Assembly (NCBI GenBank): GCA_937881505.1
Contig: CALGEM010000119.1
Coordinates: forward strand, 1-6,664
Source of the DNA: an uncultured euryarchaeote
Lineage (GTDB): Archaea > Thermoplasmatota > Poseidoniia > Poseidoniales > Poseidoniaceae
DNA length: 6,664 bases
Direction of reading: 5' to 3'
The notes under the pieces were generated by a model. It was not told the DNA's origin and searched no databases. It worked only from the letters and a program-made list of their open reading frames with translations. Shown here one piece after another: positions 1-5,681 of the stretch; within the stretch, counting starts at the first letter, position 1; each line of letters opens with the position of its first letter. Made by a program: the position numbers and the translations under genes.

Positions 1-2
1 AA

Positions 3-2633
3 GATTGCAACGGCTTTTCTTCTTCAATCACGCAAATTCCTGGGCAAATCGACGGCGGCTCGTACGAAGAAGCCGCCATGAATGTCACCGTCGCGCAGAC
101 GGTCGAAGCCGGAGCATCTTGCGACACCACCATCACGGCCACCGTTACCGCCGTCATCGGCGCTCCCGCTGCAGAAATTCCCGAGCCCGCAACGGATGTC
201 GTGACCACGACTGCAGCCGATGGTTCAGGCAGCGCCGTCTTTGGCGTCAACCTCATCATCAGTGAATCAGACCGAAGTGTGGTTTGGGCTGGCGAAGAGG
301 AAATCGATTACCGCATCGAGGTTGAAAACACGGGTCAAGCCAATGCAACGGTCAACCTTGCCCTCAGCGAAGGTAGCGGCCCCAACTGCGCCCCTGCTTC
401 CTCGTTCACCGTCTCGCTCAGCGAATCTTCGGTGAACGTTGCTCAAGAAGAATCCGAGATTGTTTTCGCCACGGTGGAGGTCCCAGAAGGGGCCACGGCG
501 GACAAATACTGCTGGGAAGTCACCGGGACCGTCACCAATGACCCATCTCAAGAAGCCAAAGATACAGAGGACTTCGATTTGACCGTACCGGAACTCAAAG
601 AATGCCTTCTTTCACTCAGCAAGACATCCGTCAGCGTAAACCCTGACGACGACACCACCATCACCGCCACCTACGCCAACGACGGCAACGCCGACTGGAC
701 CGTTTACGCCTCGGCGGTTGGAAGCAAGTCCTCGTGGGTTCAGGTGGACGGGGCCTCTTCAGGCCTCTTGCCCTACGACGGCGGCAACGGAGAGCGAGCG
801 TTTGACTTCATTGTCTCACCGGACGATTCGGTGAACGCCGGCTCGGAAACGGTTGTGCAAATCGTCGGAAAGGACGGCAACAACGGCGCTGTCAAGTGCC
901 AAGCTGAACTCCGCGTAACCGTTGGGCAATCTCGAGGTGCCAGCATTTCGCTCGCCACGGGCTTGCTGTCGAACATTGAACCGGGCAGCAACAAATCAAC
1001 CACCATCACCATCACCAACCAAGGTAACGGCCAGGACAACCTTCGGGTCGCTTCATCCATCGCTCCAACTGGATGGGCAGTCCAACTTGATGCCTCATCG
1101 GTCGCCGTCGGTTCCCGGCACGGCAACGAAGACACCGCCACGGTTGGCGTGACCGTACGCGTGCCTGCGAACGCGCTGGCTACCGAGGAAATTACACTGA
1201 CCTTCAGCGTCTTGCCAAGTTCTGGTGGAACGGCTTACGATACGGTCGACCTCAGGGTCACCGTCGCAGCCATCCACGGTCTGGAGATTGACACGCCTGC
1301 AACCGACCAAACCGGCCGCTCTGGCACCGAAGTTCGCTTCCCCATTGACCTCATCAACGAAGGCAACGTCCGAGACACCATCGGCCTCTCCGTGGTTTCC
1401 CAGACCGCTAGCCCAGCATGGGGGTCCTCATTCGAAAATGAAGACGGGATGCCTTTCACGGAAATTGACATCGACCCGCAGTCCACCACGACGGTTTATC
1501 TCGTCGTGAGCATTGACGGTGAAGAAGAGCTCGAGAACAGCCGACTTACGGTTCGCGTTCGAAACAAGGACGATCCCAACAGCCAAGACGCTGACGGCGA
1601 CGGCATCCCCGACAACCAACGTGAGGGCCAATTCTTGGCCGTGCTGTCCGACCGAAACTTCTCCATGGACCTGCGCCTTGAGGGCACGGACACGGCGACC
1701 TCCGCTTCGGTGGTGCTTCCTCCAAACGGGCAAGAAACCATCGGCATGTGGGTTCGAAACACCGGCGATGGCAACGACGAAGCCGTGTTCACCCTCGGCG
1801 GGCTTGAGGGCATCGCCACACGCTCCATCACAGCCTTTGGCCTCCCTGTGGAGGGCGAACTCACCGTTCCCAAAGGCTTCGGCATCTGGGACATTAAGAA
1901 CAGCACCTACGTGCTCCAAGACGACGGCCAACCCCACTTGGCCGTGGATAAGGATGCTGCTGAACTCAAGATGCTCCAGCTAGAATTGTCCTTTGACGAC
2001 TACCGTGCGCAGCCCTACGAGATTTTCGTTGAATTGACCCTAAGTGTGAATCCAGGGGCCCAAACCGGCCAAGGTGGGCTTTTGGAGGTCCTCGTAACCA
2101 GTGTTTCCAACGCCGCTGACCGGTCTGGATTGGTGTCGGTCTCTTTGGAAGTCAGCATCATTCACGAGATTGAATTCACGGAAGCGGGCGTCCGTCAAGA
2201 ACTGGATGTCGTCTACGGACAACCCGCCGCCACCCAAGAAATCAGCATCCTCAACACAGGAAACATCCGCACCGAAATCCGAGTCTTTTCCTCGGAGAAC
2301 CTGCGAGGATGGTCGGTGGTTCTCGACAGCGACAATCCGACTTGCCTTCAGGAAAACAGCGACCTCGTCTGCAGCGTTGACGAAGGCGAACTGCTCAATG
2401 TGACCGTCACCGTCCGTGCACCTTACGGGGCTGAGATGGATGATACGTACAAGTTCACGGTCTCGGCTGAACCAACAGAGACGGGCGTTTTGGACCGTCA
2501 GAACATCGAATTCGCCGCCATGGGTACCGCCCCCGAAGGCGTGTTCGGTCTCTCCACAACCTTGGTTGCTCAGATGGCAGGCGTTGTGCTTGTCCTCCTC
2601 TTCTTCGGCGCCGTTTTGAGCCGTCGCCGATGA
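3..2633 (+). CDS. Large C-terminally anchored surface protein with tandem Ig-like (NEW3-type) domains, 5'-partial
   Basis: The frame is open from the left edge to TGA 2631-2633, giving 876 visible residues. The Met codon at 78 sits inside a domain and has no ribosome binding site, so the real start is upstream. Residues below count from that Met. The protein is a string of beta-rich units of about 110-165 residues, each with an N-x-G turn (N84, N201, N314, N427, N561, N726) and several with a W-containing strand after it (for example GW at 332-333 and 744-745). This resembles the NEW3/CARDB Ig-like families. A DADGDGIPD motif (504-512) looks like a calcium-binding linker. Cysteines at 104/145, 176/274 and 756/765 could pair as disulfides outside the cell. 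The C-terminus has one hydrophobic helix (about 828-847) and RRR, a membrane anchor topology. No catalytic motif was seen. Adhesion, cell-envelope structure or polymer binding are all possible. Exact function is unknown. Confidence 0.85.
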   Translation, partial: DCNGFSSSITQIPGQIDGGSYEEAAMNVTVAQTVEAGASCDTTITATVTAVIGAPAAEIPEPATDVVTTTAADGSGSAVFGVNLIISESDRSVVWAGEEEIDYRIEVENTGQANATVNLALSEGSGPNCAPASSFTVSLSESSVNVAQEESEIVFATVEVPEGATADKYCWEVTGTVTNDPSQEAKDTEDFDLTVPELKECLLSLSKTSVSVNPDDDTTITATYANDGNADWTVYASAVGSKSSWVQVDGASSGLLPYDGGNGERAFDFIVSPDDSVNAGSETVVQIVGKDGNNGAVKCQAELRVTVGQSRGASISLATGLLSNIEPGSNKSTTITITNQGNGQDNLRVASSIAPTGWAVQLDASSVAVGSRHGNEDTATVGVTVRVPANALATEEITLTFSVLPSSGGTAYDTVDLRVTVAAIHGLEIDTPATDQTGRSGTEVRFPIDLINEGNVRDTIGLSVVSQTASPAWGSSFENEDGMPFTEIDIDPQSTTTVYLVVSIDGEEELENSRLTVRVRNKDDPNSQDADGDGIPDNQREGQFLAVLSDRNFSMDLRLEGTDTATSASVVLPPNGQETIGMWVRNTGDGNDEAVFTLGGLEGIATRSITAFGLPVEGELTVPKGFGIWDIKNSTYVLQDDGQPHLAVDKDAAELKMLQLELSFDDYRAQPYEIFVELTLSVNPGAQTGQGGLLEVLVTSVSNAADRSGLVSVSLEVSIIHEIEFTEAGVRQELDVVYGQPAATQEISILNTGNIRTEIRVFSSENLRGWSVVLDSDNPTCLQENSDLVCSVDEGELLNVTVTVRAPYGAEMDDTYKFTVSAEPTETGVLDRQNIEFAAMGTAPEGVFGLSTTLVAQMAGVVLVLLFFGAVLSRRR

Positions 2634-2734
2634 GCCTGTTGACCTTCGCAGGTCTCAAACAAAAACGAGGTCCTGCGGCCACATCCGGTGGTGCTTGACG
2701 ACCCCTTGTGCACACAGTCTGTTGACAACGCTTA

Positions 2735-2748
2735 TTGAGGGGCCTCAA
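2735..2748. repeat. 14-nt inverted repeat, operator-like
   Basis: TTGAGG and CCTCAA are perfect 6-nt inverted arms around a GG centre. The element overlaps the right end of the candidate TATA stretch at 2731-2737, where a bound dimeric regulator could block transcription of the nuo operon. The dyad itself is directly visible; its role is inference. Confidence 0.45.
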
Positions 2749-2760
2749 GTCGGTTAGAGC

Positions 2761-2780
2761 AGAGAGCGTATGCGTTCTCT
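2761..2780 (+). repeat. 20-nt dyad able to form a hairpin directly before nuoA
   Basis: AGAGAGCGTA and TGCGTTCTCT pair end to end in RNA if two G-U pairs are allowed (positions 6/15 and 9/12 of the dyad). In practice this gives an eight-pair stem, including one G-U, with a four-base loop UAUG. It ends one base before the ATG at 2781, close to the ribosome binding site of the preferred start at 2793. It could modulate translation of nuoA or be the DNA site of a dimeric regulator. Confidence 0.4.
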
Positions 2781-2782
2781 AT

Positions 2783-2788
2783 GGGTGA
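2783..2788 (+). promoter_or_regulatory. Ribosome binding site of nuoA
   Basis: GGGTGA lies 4 nt before the ATG at 2793, the same spacing as the GAGGTGA sites of nuoD and nuoH. It decides the start, because the upstream in-frame ATG at 2781 would overlap this site and has no purine-rich motif of its own. Confidence 0.6.
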
Positions 2789-2792
2789 ACCT

Positions 2793-3263
2793 ATGTCGGG
2801 ACTTGAATCCGTGCCAAGCGCCTACCTCTCCATCGGATTTTTGACCGTTGTCGGCATCATCATGCCGCTGACCAATTTCCTCATCACGTGGGTGGTTCGA
2901 CCCAAGGTGGACCCGGCCCGCCCCCACATCACTCGCTCCTACCTCCTCGAGGGCTATGAGCGAGACCACAGTCTCTACCCTCGTCGTCTGACCACCTTCG
3001 AGTGCGGTAGCGAACCCGTGGGAGAAGCGATGATTCAATTTCACTTCCAATACTACTGGTACGCCATCATCTTCCTCGTCTTCGATGTAGCCTTCATGTT
3101 CTTGGTGCTTGGTGGCATGGTGACCGCCGATGCCACAAGCGTTGACGGAACGACCACGATCGCAGCTGCTGAATCTGCTTTGATGACGCTCGGTATTTTC
3201 TTCGCTACCATGTCCCTTGGGGTGTGGTACGTGTTCCGTAAGCGAGGTCGCATTTACATCTGA
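2793..3263 (+). CDS. nuoA: NADH-quinone oxidoreductase (complex I) subunit A
   Basis: NuoA is a small membrane subunit of complex I at the junction of the membrane arm and the quinone site. The product is 156 residues, somewhat long for a family often near 120-150. Three membrane helices are seen (about 14-35, 87-108, 128-148). The cytoplasmic loop carries the family signature FECGSEP (69-75), with C71 at the position of the switch cysteine of mammalian ND3, followed by a loop leading into FLVFDV (94-99). D98 is kept, but the usual glutamate two residues on is Ala100, and the Pro-Trp that often follows is replaced by a LVLGG stretch. E127 at the start of helix 3 may match the acidic residue known there in E. 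coli NuoA. I chose ATG 2793 over the in-frame ATG 2781 (four more residues) for its GGGTGA site. It is first in the operon; its TGA is part of the nuoB ribosome binding site. Confidence 0.93.
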   Translation: MSGLESVPSAYLSIGFLTVVGIIMPLTNFLITWVVRPKVDPARPHITRSYLLEGYERDHSLYPRRLTTFECGSEPVGEAMIQFHFQYYWYAIIFLVFDVAFMFLVLGGMVTADATSVDGTTTIAAAESALMTLGIFFATMSLGVWYVFRKRGRIYI

Positions 3264-3267
3264 GGTG
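3262..3267 (+). promoter_or_regulatory. Ribosome binding site of nuoB fused to the nuoA stop
   Basis: GAGGTG begins within the TGA stop of nuoA (3261-3263) and lies 6 nt before the nuoB ATG at 3274. The overlap implies that a ribosome ending nuoA is placed to start nuoB. Confidence 0.7.
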
Positions 3268-3273
3268 GTTCAA

Positions 3274-3867
3274 ATGGCAGGACAAGACGAAAACTACGCT
3301 GCATTCAACAGTCGCGCCCTCGTTGAAATGGTGGGCGATGTCACCGACGAGGCTCTCAAGGCCACGAAAATCAAGCAATTCCTGAGCGTCCTCGCCGGAC
3401 GATACTTCAACTGGGCAGGCCGAAAATCCCTGTTCACGCTCCACTTGGGCATCAAGTGTTGCGCCATCGAGATGGCAGCGGCTGCAACGCCTCGCTTTGA
3501 CGGCGACCGGTTCGGTGTGCTGTTCCGCTCATCGCCTCGTCAATCCGATGTGTTGCTCGTCAACGGCCCCATCAGCAAGAAATTCGCCGACAAAGTCGTC
3601 CGCCTCTGGGAGCAGATGCCCGAGCCCAAGTACTGCATCGCCATGGGCGAGTGCGCCATCTCTGGCGGCCCTTACTTCCAATCCTACAACATCCTCGAAG
3701 GCGTCGACACCGTGATTCCGGTGGACGTTTACATCCCCGGTTGCCCGCCCCGCCCCGAAGCCCTCATCGATGGTTTCGGGTTGCTTCGTGAGAAGATCAT
3801 CCGCATTGGTGCAGCACCAAGCAGTGGTCGCAAGGGCGACAAACCCATCATCGTCGGGGAGGACTGA
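3274..3867 (+). CDS. nuoB: NADH-quinone oxidoreductase (complex I) subunit B, N2 cluster protein
   Basis: NuoB holds the terminal [4Fe-4S] cluster N2, which passes electrons to the quinone at the interface with NuoD. The product is 197 residues, normal for the family. All four expected cluster ligands are present: the adjacent pair C62-C63 in GIKCCAIEM, C127 in MGECAISGG, and C157 in the IPGCPPRPE motif. C121 is an extra cysteine not part of the usual set. The motif VLFRSSPRQSDVLLVNGP (82-99) is typical of the family. The ATG at 3274 has a GAGGTG site 6 nt upstream. The frame extends further up to a TTG at 3217, but that lies within nuoA and adds residues unlike NuoB. It sits second in the nuo operon, 10 nt after nuoA and 2 nt before nuoC. 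No defects were seen, so an active Fe-S subunit is expected. Confidence 0.97.
   Translation: MAGQDENYAAFNSRALVEMVGDVTDEALKATKIKQFLSVLAGRYFNWAGRKSLFTLHLGIKCCAIEMAAAATPRFDGDRFGVLFRSSPRQSDVLLVNGPISKKFADKVVRLWEQMPEPKYCIAMGECAISGGPYFQSYNILEGVDTVIPVDVYIPGCPPRPEALIDGFGLLREKIIRIGAAPSSGRKGDKPIIVGED
3858..3863 (+). promoter_or_regulatory. Ribosome binding site of nuoC inside the nuoB 3' end
   Basis: GGAGGA lies in the last codons of nuoB, 6 nt before the nuoC ATG at 3870. It supports ATG 3870 over the in-frame ATG at 3876, which would be 12 nt away. This is the only junction in the window where the stop codon is not built into the site. Confidence 0.6.
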
Positions 3868-3869
3868 AC

Positions 3870-4523
3870 ATGGGGATGCGCGTCACCAACGAACAAGCAG
3901 ATACAGCCGCACAAAGCGCTGTGTCGGCCATCAACGACCGCTTTGGCGGCTCGGATGTTTCAGCCACCGTTGAGCACCACGCCAACGCCTACAAGATGGC
4001 TTTCGTTCGTGCCAGCGTGCCCCCCCAACACTGGACGGCCGTGGCCAAGTACCTTCGATTTGACCTCGGCGCCAATTACTGTTCCATGGTCACGGGCACA
4101 CATTTTCCCGAAGGCGGTCCTGACCGTGGTTGGGAAGTCGTTTACCACCTCATGCGACAACCCGTGGTCGACCAAGCACCTCACACCAACACTGTTCACG
4201 TGGCTGAGGCACTCAAAGGCGACGCCGTTCCCCTCGAATTCGAAATCATCGTAACCCTGCCACAAGGCGATGCCCCGTCTGTTCCGAGTGTTCAGAGCAT
4301 TTGGGTGGGCGCCGACTGGAACGAGAAGGAAACATGGGATTTGGTGGGCATTCAATTCGAAGGCCACGAGAACATGCACCGTGTGCTGAACCCGCACGAC
4401 AGCCCTGACGGATTCCACCCGCTGCAAAAGCAACACAAAATCCGCTACCACGACTTCAATGAGATGTACGACGACGCCCAAGGCTTCGGTCGAAAACCAA
4501 CCGATGAGGGTCGGGTTAAGTGA
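3870..4523 (+). CDS. nuoC: NADH-quinone oxidoreductase (complex I) subunit C (30 kDa type)
   Basis: NuoC is a peripheral-arm subunit that packs against NuoD and NuoB and has no cofactor. The product is 217 residues, within the range for stand-alone NuoC. The family signature around the C-terminal third is clear: WNEKETWDLVGI (150-161), followed by FEGHENMHRVL (163-173) and a HPLQK stretch (193-197 region), matching the 30-kDa subunit pattern of E-x-E-x-[YW]-D-x-x-G-I, then F-x-G-H and H-P-L-x-K. The N-terminal half is less conserved, as usual. It is separate from nuoD, unlike the fused nuoCD of E. coli. The gene starts 2 nt after nuoB; its TGA (4521-4523) overlaps the ribosome binding site of nuoD. 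Identification is firm from motif and position; the first two residues are the only uncertain part of the start. Confidence 0.95.
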   Translation: MGMRVTNEQADTAAQSAVSAINDRFGGSDVSATVEHHANAYKMAFVRASVPPQHWTAVAKYLRFDLGANYCSMVTGTHFPEGGPDRGWEVVYHLMRQPVVDQAPHTNTVHVAEALKGDAVPLEFEIIVTLPQGDAPSVPSVQSIWVGADWNEKETWDLVGIQFEGHENMHRVLNPHDSPDGFHPLQKQHKIRYHDFNEMYDDAQGFGRKPTDEGRVK

Positions 4524-4528
4524 GGTGA
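4522..4528 (+). promoter_or_regulatory. Ribosome binding site of nuoD fused to the nuoC stop
   Basis: GAGGTGA shares two bases with the TGA stop of nuoC and lies 4 nt before the nuoD ATG at 4533. It is a strong match to the archaeal anti-Shine-Dalgarno sequence (ATCACCTCC). Confidence 0.75.
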
Positions 4529-4532
4529 AATC

Positions 4533-5672
4533 ATGGCACAAATGTGGATTACAATGGGCCCCCAGCATCCAATGACGCACGGTCTCTGGACCCTTCGTGT
4601 CAAGGTCGACGGTGAAACCGTCGTCGACACCGAAGCCGAACTCGGCTACATCCATCGCGGCGTGGAGAAAATTGCTGAGTCCCGGGATTTCACCCAAATC
4701 ACGCCCTACTGCGACCGCCTTTGCTACGTCAGCGCCATGACCTGGGCCAACTCCTACATCTATGCGGCCGAAGACCTGCTCGAGGTTGAAGTGCCCGAGC
4801 GAGCCGAATATATTCGACTCATCGCTGCGGAGTGCCAACGCCTTGCCTCTCACCTGATGTGGCTCGGCGCTTACGGCCCTGACATCGGCAGCTTAACGCT
4901 CATGACCTGGTGTATGCGAGACCGAGAGATGTTCCTTGACTTGCTTCAGGAACTCGGTGGTTCTCGAATGCACTACAACTACCCTCGCGTTGGCGGTGTG
5001 AAGCGAGACATCCCCGTCGGCTTCGCCGACCGTTTGGTGGCGAAGGTGAAACTCTTCGAACACCGCATTGACGAATACGAGATGATGCTGGACGAATCCA
5101 CCATTTGGCTGGTCCGCCTCCAAGGTGTGGGCTACGCCAAGGCCGAAGACATGGTCAACGCCGGTGTATCCGGCCCCAACATCCGAGCCGCCGGTGTGAA
5201 TTACGACGTTCGATGGGCTCACCCGTACTCGGTCTACGACCAAGTTGATTGGGAGCCAGCCGTTGAGAAGCCCACCTCGGTGAAGGGCGCCGACTGCTAC
5301 GACCGCTACCGAGTTCGCATGGAAGAAATGCGACAGTCCTGTCGAATGATTTTGGACGCCATCGAGAAGATTCCGGGTGGAAAGAACACCAACTACGCCA
5401 ACGGTGACGAGATGATCCTCGCCAAGGCACCCACCCGAGCGCCCGAAGGTGCCACCGGTTTCTCTCACTACGAGTGCACCCGTGGTGCCTCTCAGTTCTA
5501 CATCCAGGGCGGAGGCGACGGACGCGGAAAGAACCCCTACCGCTTGTCCATTCGCTCACCGATGTTCATCACCATCCCGTACGTTGCGAAGACGATGATC
5601 GGGTACAAAGTGGCGGACATTCCTGCCATCATGGGCAGTTTCGATCCGTGCATTGGGGAGACCGACCGTTGA
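4533..5672 (+). CDS. nuoD: NADH-quinone oxidoreductase (complex I) subunit D (49 kDa type)
   Basis: NuoD forms the quinone-reduction site with NuoB and descends from the large subunit of [NiFe] hydrogenases. The product is 379 residues, a normal stand-alone size. Seen in order are GPQHPMTHG (9-17), whose H12 matches the quinone-site histidine of the family; GYIHRGVEK (38-46); PYCDRLCYVSAM (58-69), where Y65 matches the conserved quinone-site tyrosine; RLASHLMWLG (103-112); and the C-terminal DPCIGETDR (371-379). Retaining H12 and Y65 argues for a working quinone site. Unusual points are C64 and C373, which align with the first cysteines of the hydrogenase CGIC and DPCxxC motifs, while the second positions are S67 and E376, so no nickel site is possible. 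The start has GAGGTGA 4 nt upstream. The next gene is nuoH, with no nuoE, F or G between. Confidence 0.97.
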   Translation: MAQMWITMGPQHPMTHGLWTLRVKVDGETVVDTEAELGYIHRGVEKIAESRDFTQITPYCDRLCYVSAMTWANSYIYAAEDLLEVEVPERAEYIRLIAAECQRLASHLMWLGAYGPDIGSLTLMTWCMRDREMFLDLLQELGGSRMHYNYPRVGGVKRDIPVGFADRLVAKVKLFEHRIDEYEMMLDESTIWLVRLQGVGYAKAEDMVNAGVSGPNIRAAGVNYDVRWAHPYSVYDQVDWEPAVEKPTSVKGADCYDRYRVRMEEMRQSCRMILDAIEKIPGGKNTNYANGDEMILAKAPTRAPEGATGFSHYECTRGASQFYIQGGGDGRGKNPYRLSIRSPMFITIPYVAKTMIGYKVADIPAIMGSFDPCIGETDR

Positions 5673-5677
5673 GGTGA
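5671..5677 (+). promoter_or_regulatory. Ribosome binding site of nuoH fused to the nuoD stop
   Basis: GAGGTGA, followed by T, overlaps the TGA stop of nuoD (5670-5672) and lies 4 nt before ATG 5682. Arrangement and spacing are the same as at nuoD, so it fixes the nuoH start. Confidence 0.75.
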
Positions 5678-5681
5678 TATC

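Larger units (their letters stand above)
2634..2792 (+). promoter_or_regulatory. Intergenic region: probable promoter and leader of the nuo operon
   Basis: This is the only gap of size between genes and shows no coding potential or RNA gene that I can recognise. Its first half has a weak hairpin (2641-2654) with no oligo-T. Its second half carries a run of palindromes (2707-2714, 2721-2729, 2735-2748, 2761-2780). A weak A/T-rich stretch, CTTATTG at 2731-2737, is the best TATA-box candidate. An archaeal start site would then fall about 25 nt downstream, near 2757-2762, giving a leader of roughly 30 nt. The TATA match to the archaeal consensus is poor, so promoter placement is inference. Confidence 0.4.

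Noticed and set aside
78..80. ATG 78 as the true start of the surface protein
   Set aside because: The frame is open upstream to the window edge with sensible protein sequence, no ribosome binding site precedes it, there is no signal peptide after it, and it falls within a domain.
998..1018. Short ACC/ATC triplet run suggestive of a simple repeat
   Set aside because: It is coding sequence for alternating Thr/Ile beta-strand residues and similar strands occur elsewhere in the protein.
1428..1937. Minus-strand open frames of 136-169 codons inside the surface protein gene
   Set aside because: They are opposite a continuous, domain-rich coding sequence and look like shadows of its codon use.
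2641..2654. Hairpin GACCT-TCGC-AGGTC as a terminator of the surface protein gene
   Set aside because: The stem is only five pairs and no T-run follows; archaeal termination usually depends on T-rich tracts, so the support is too weak.
2636..2726. Direct repeat CTGTTGAC at 2636-2643 and 2719-2726
   Set aside because: Only 8 nt and two copies; this could easily arise by chance, and one copy touches the end of the coding region.
2781..2792. ATG 2781 as the nuoA start
   Set aside because: It is in frame and possible, but the GGGTGA ribosome binding site would lie after it; ATG 2793 has the 4-nt spacing seen at nuoD and nuoH. Kept as an alternative only.
3217..3273. Upstream TTG start for nuoB adding 19 residues
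   Set aside because: It lies inside nuoA, has no suitable ribosome binding site, and the added residues simply read nuoA in another frame; ATG 3274 has a good site.
3960..4853. Long open frame of 297 codons on the minus strand across nuoC and nuoD
   Set aside because: It lies wholly antisense to two conserved genes and their junction, its protein has no recognisable motif, and codon bias of the real genes explains the lack of stops.
4722..5672. nuoD as a [NiFe] hydrogenase large subunit
   Set aside because: Only two of the four required cysteines are present (S67 and E376 replace the others), and the quinone-site His and Tyr of complex I are intact.
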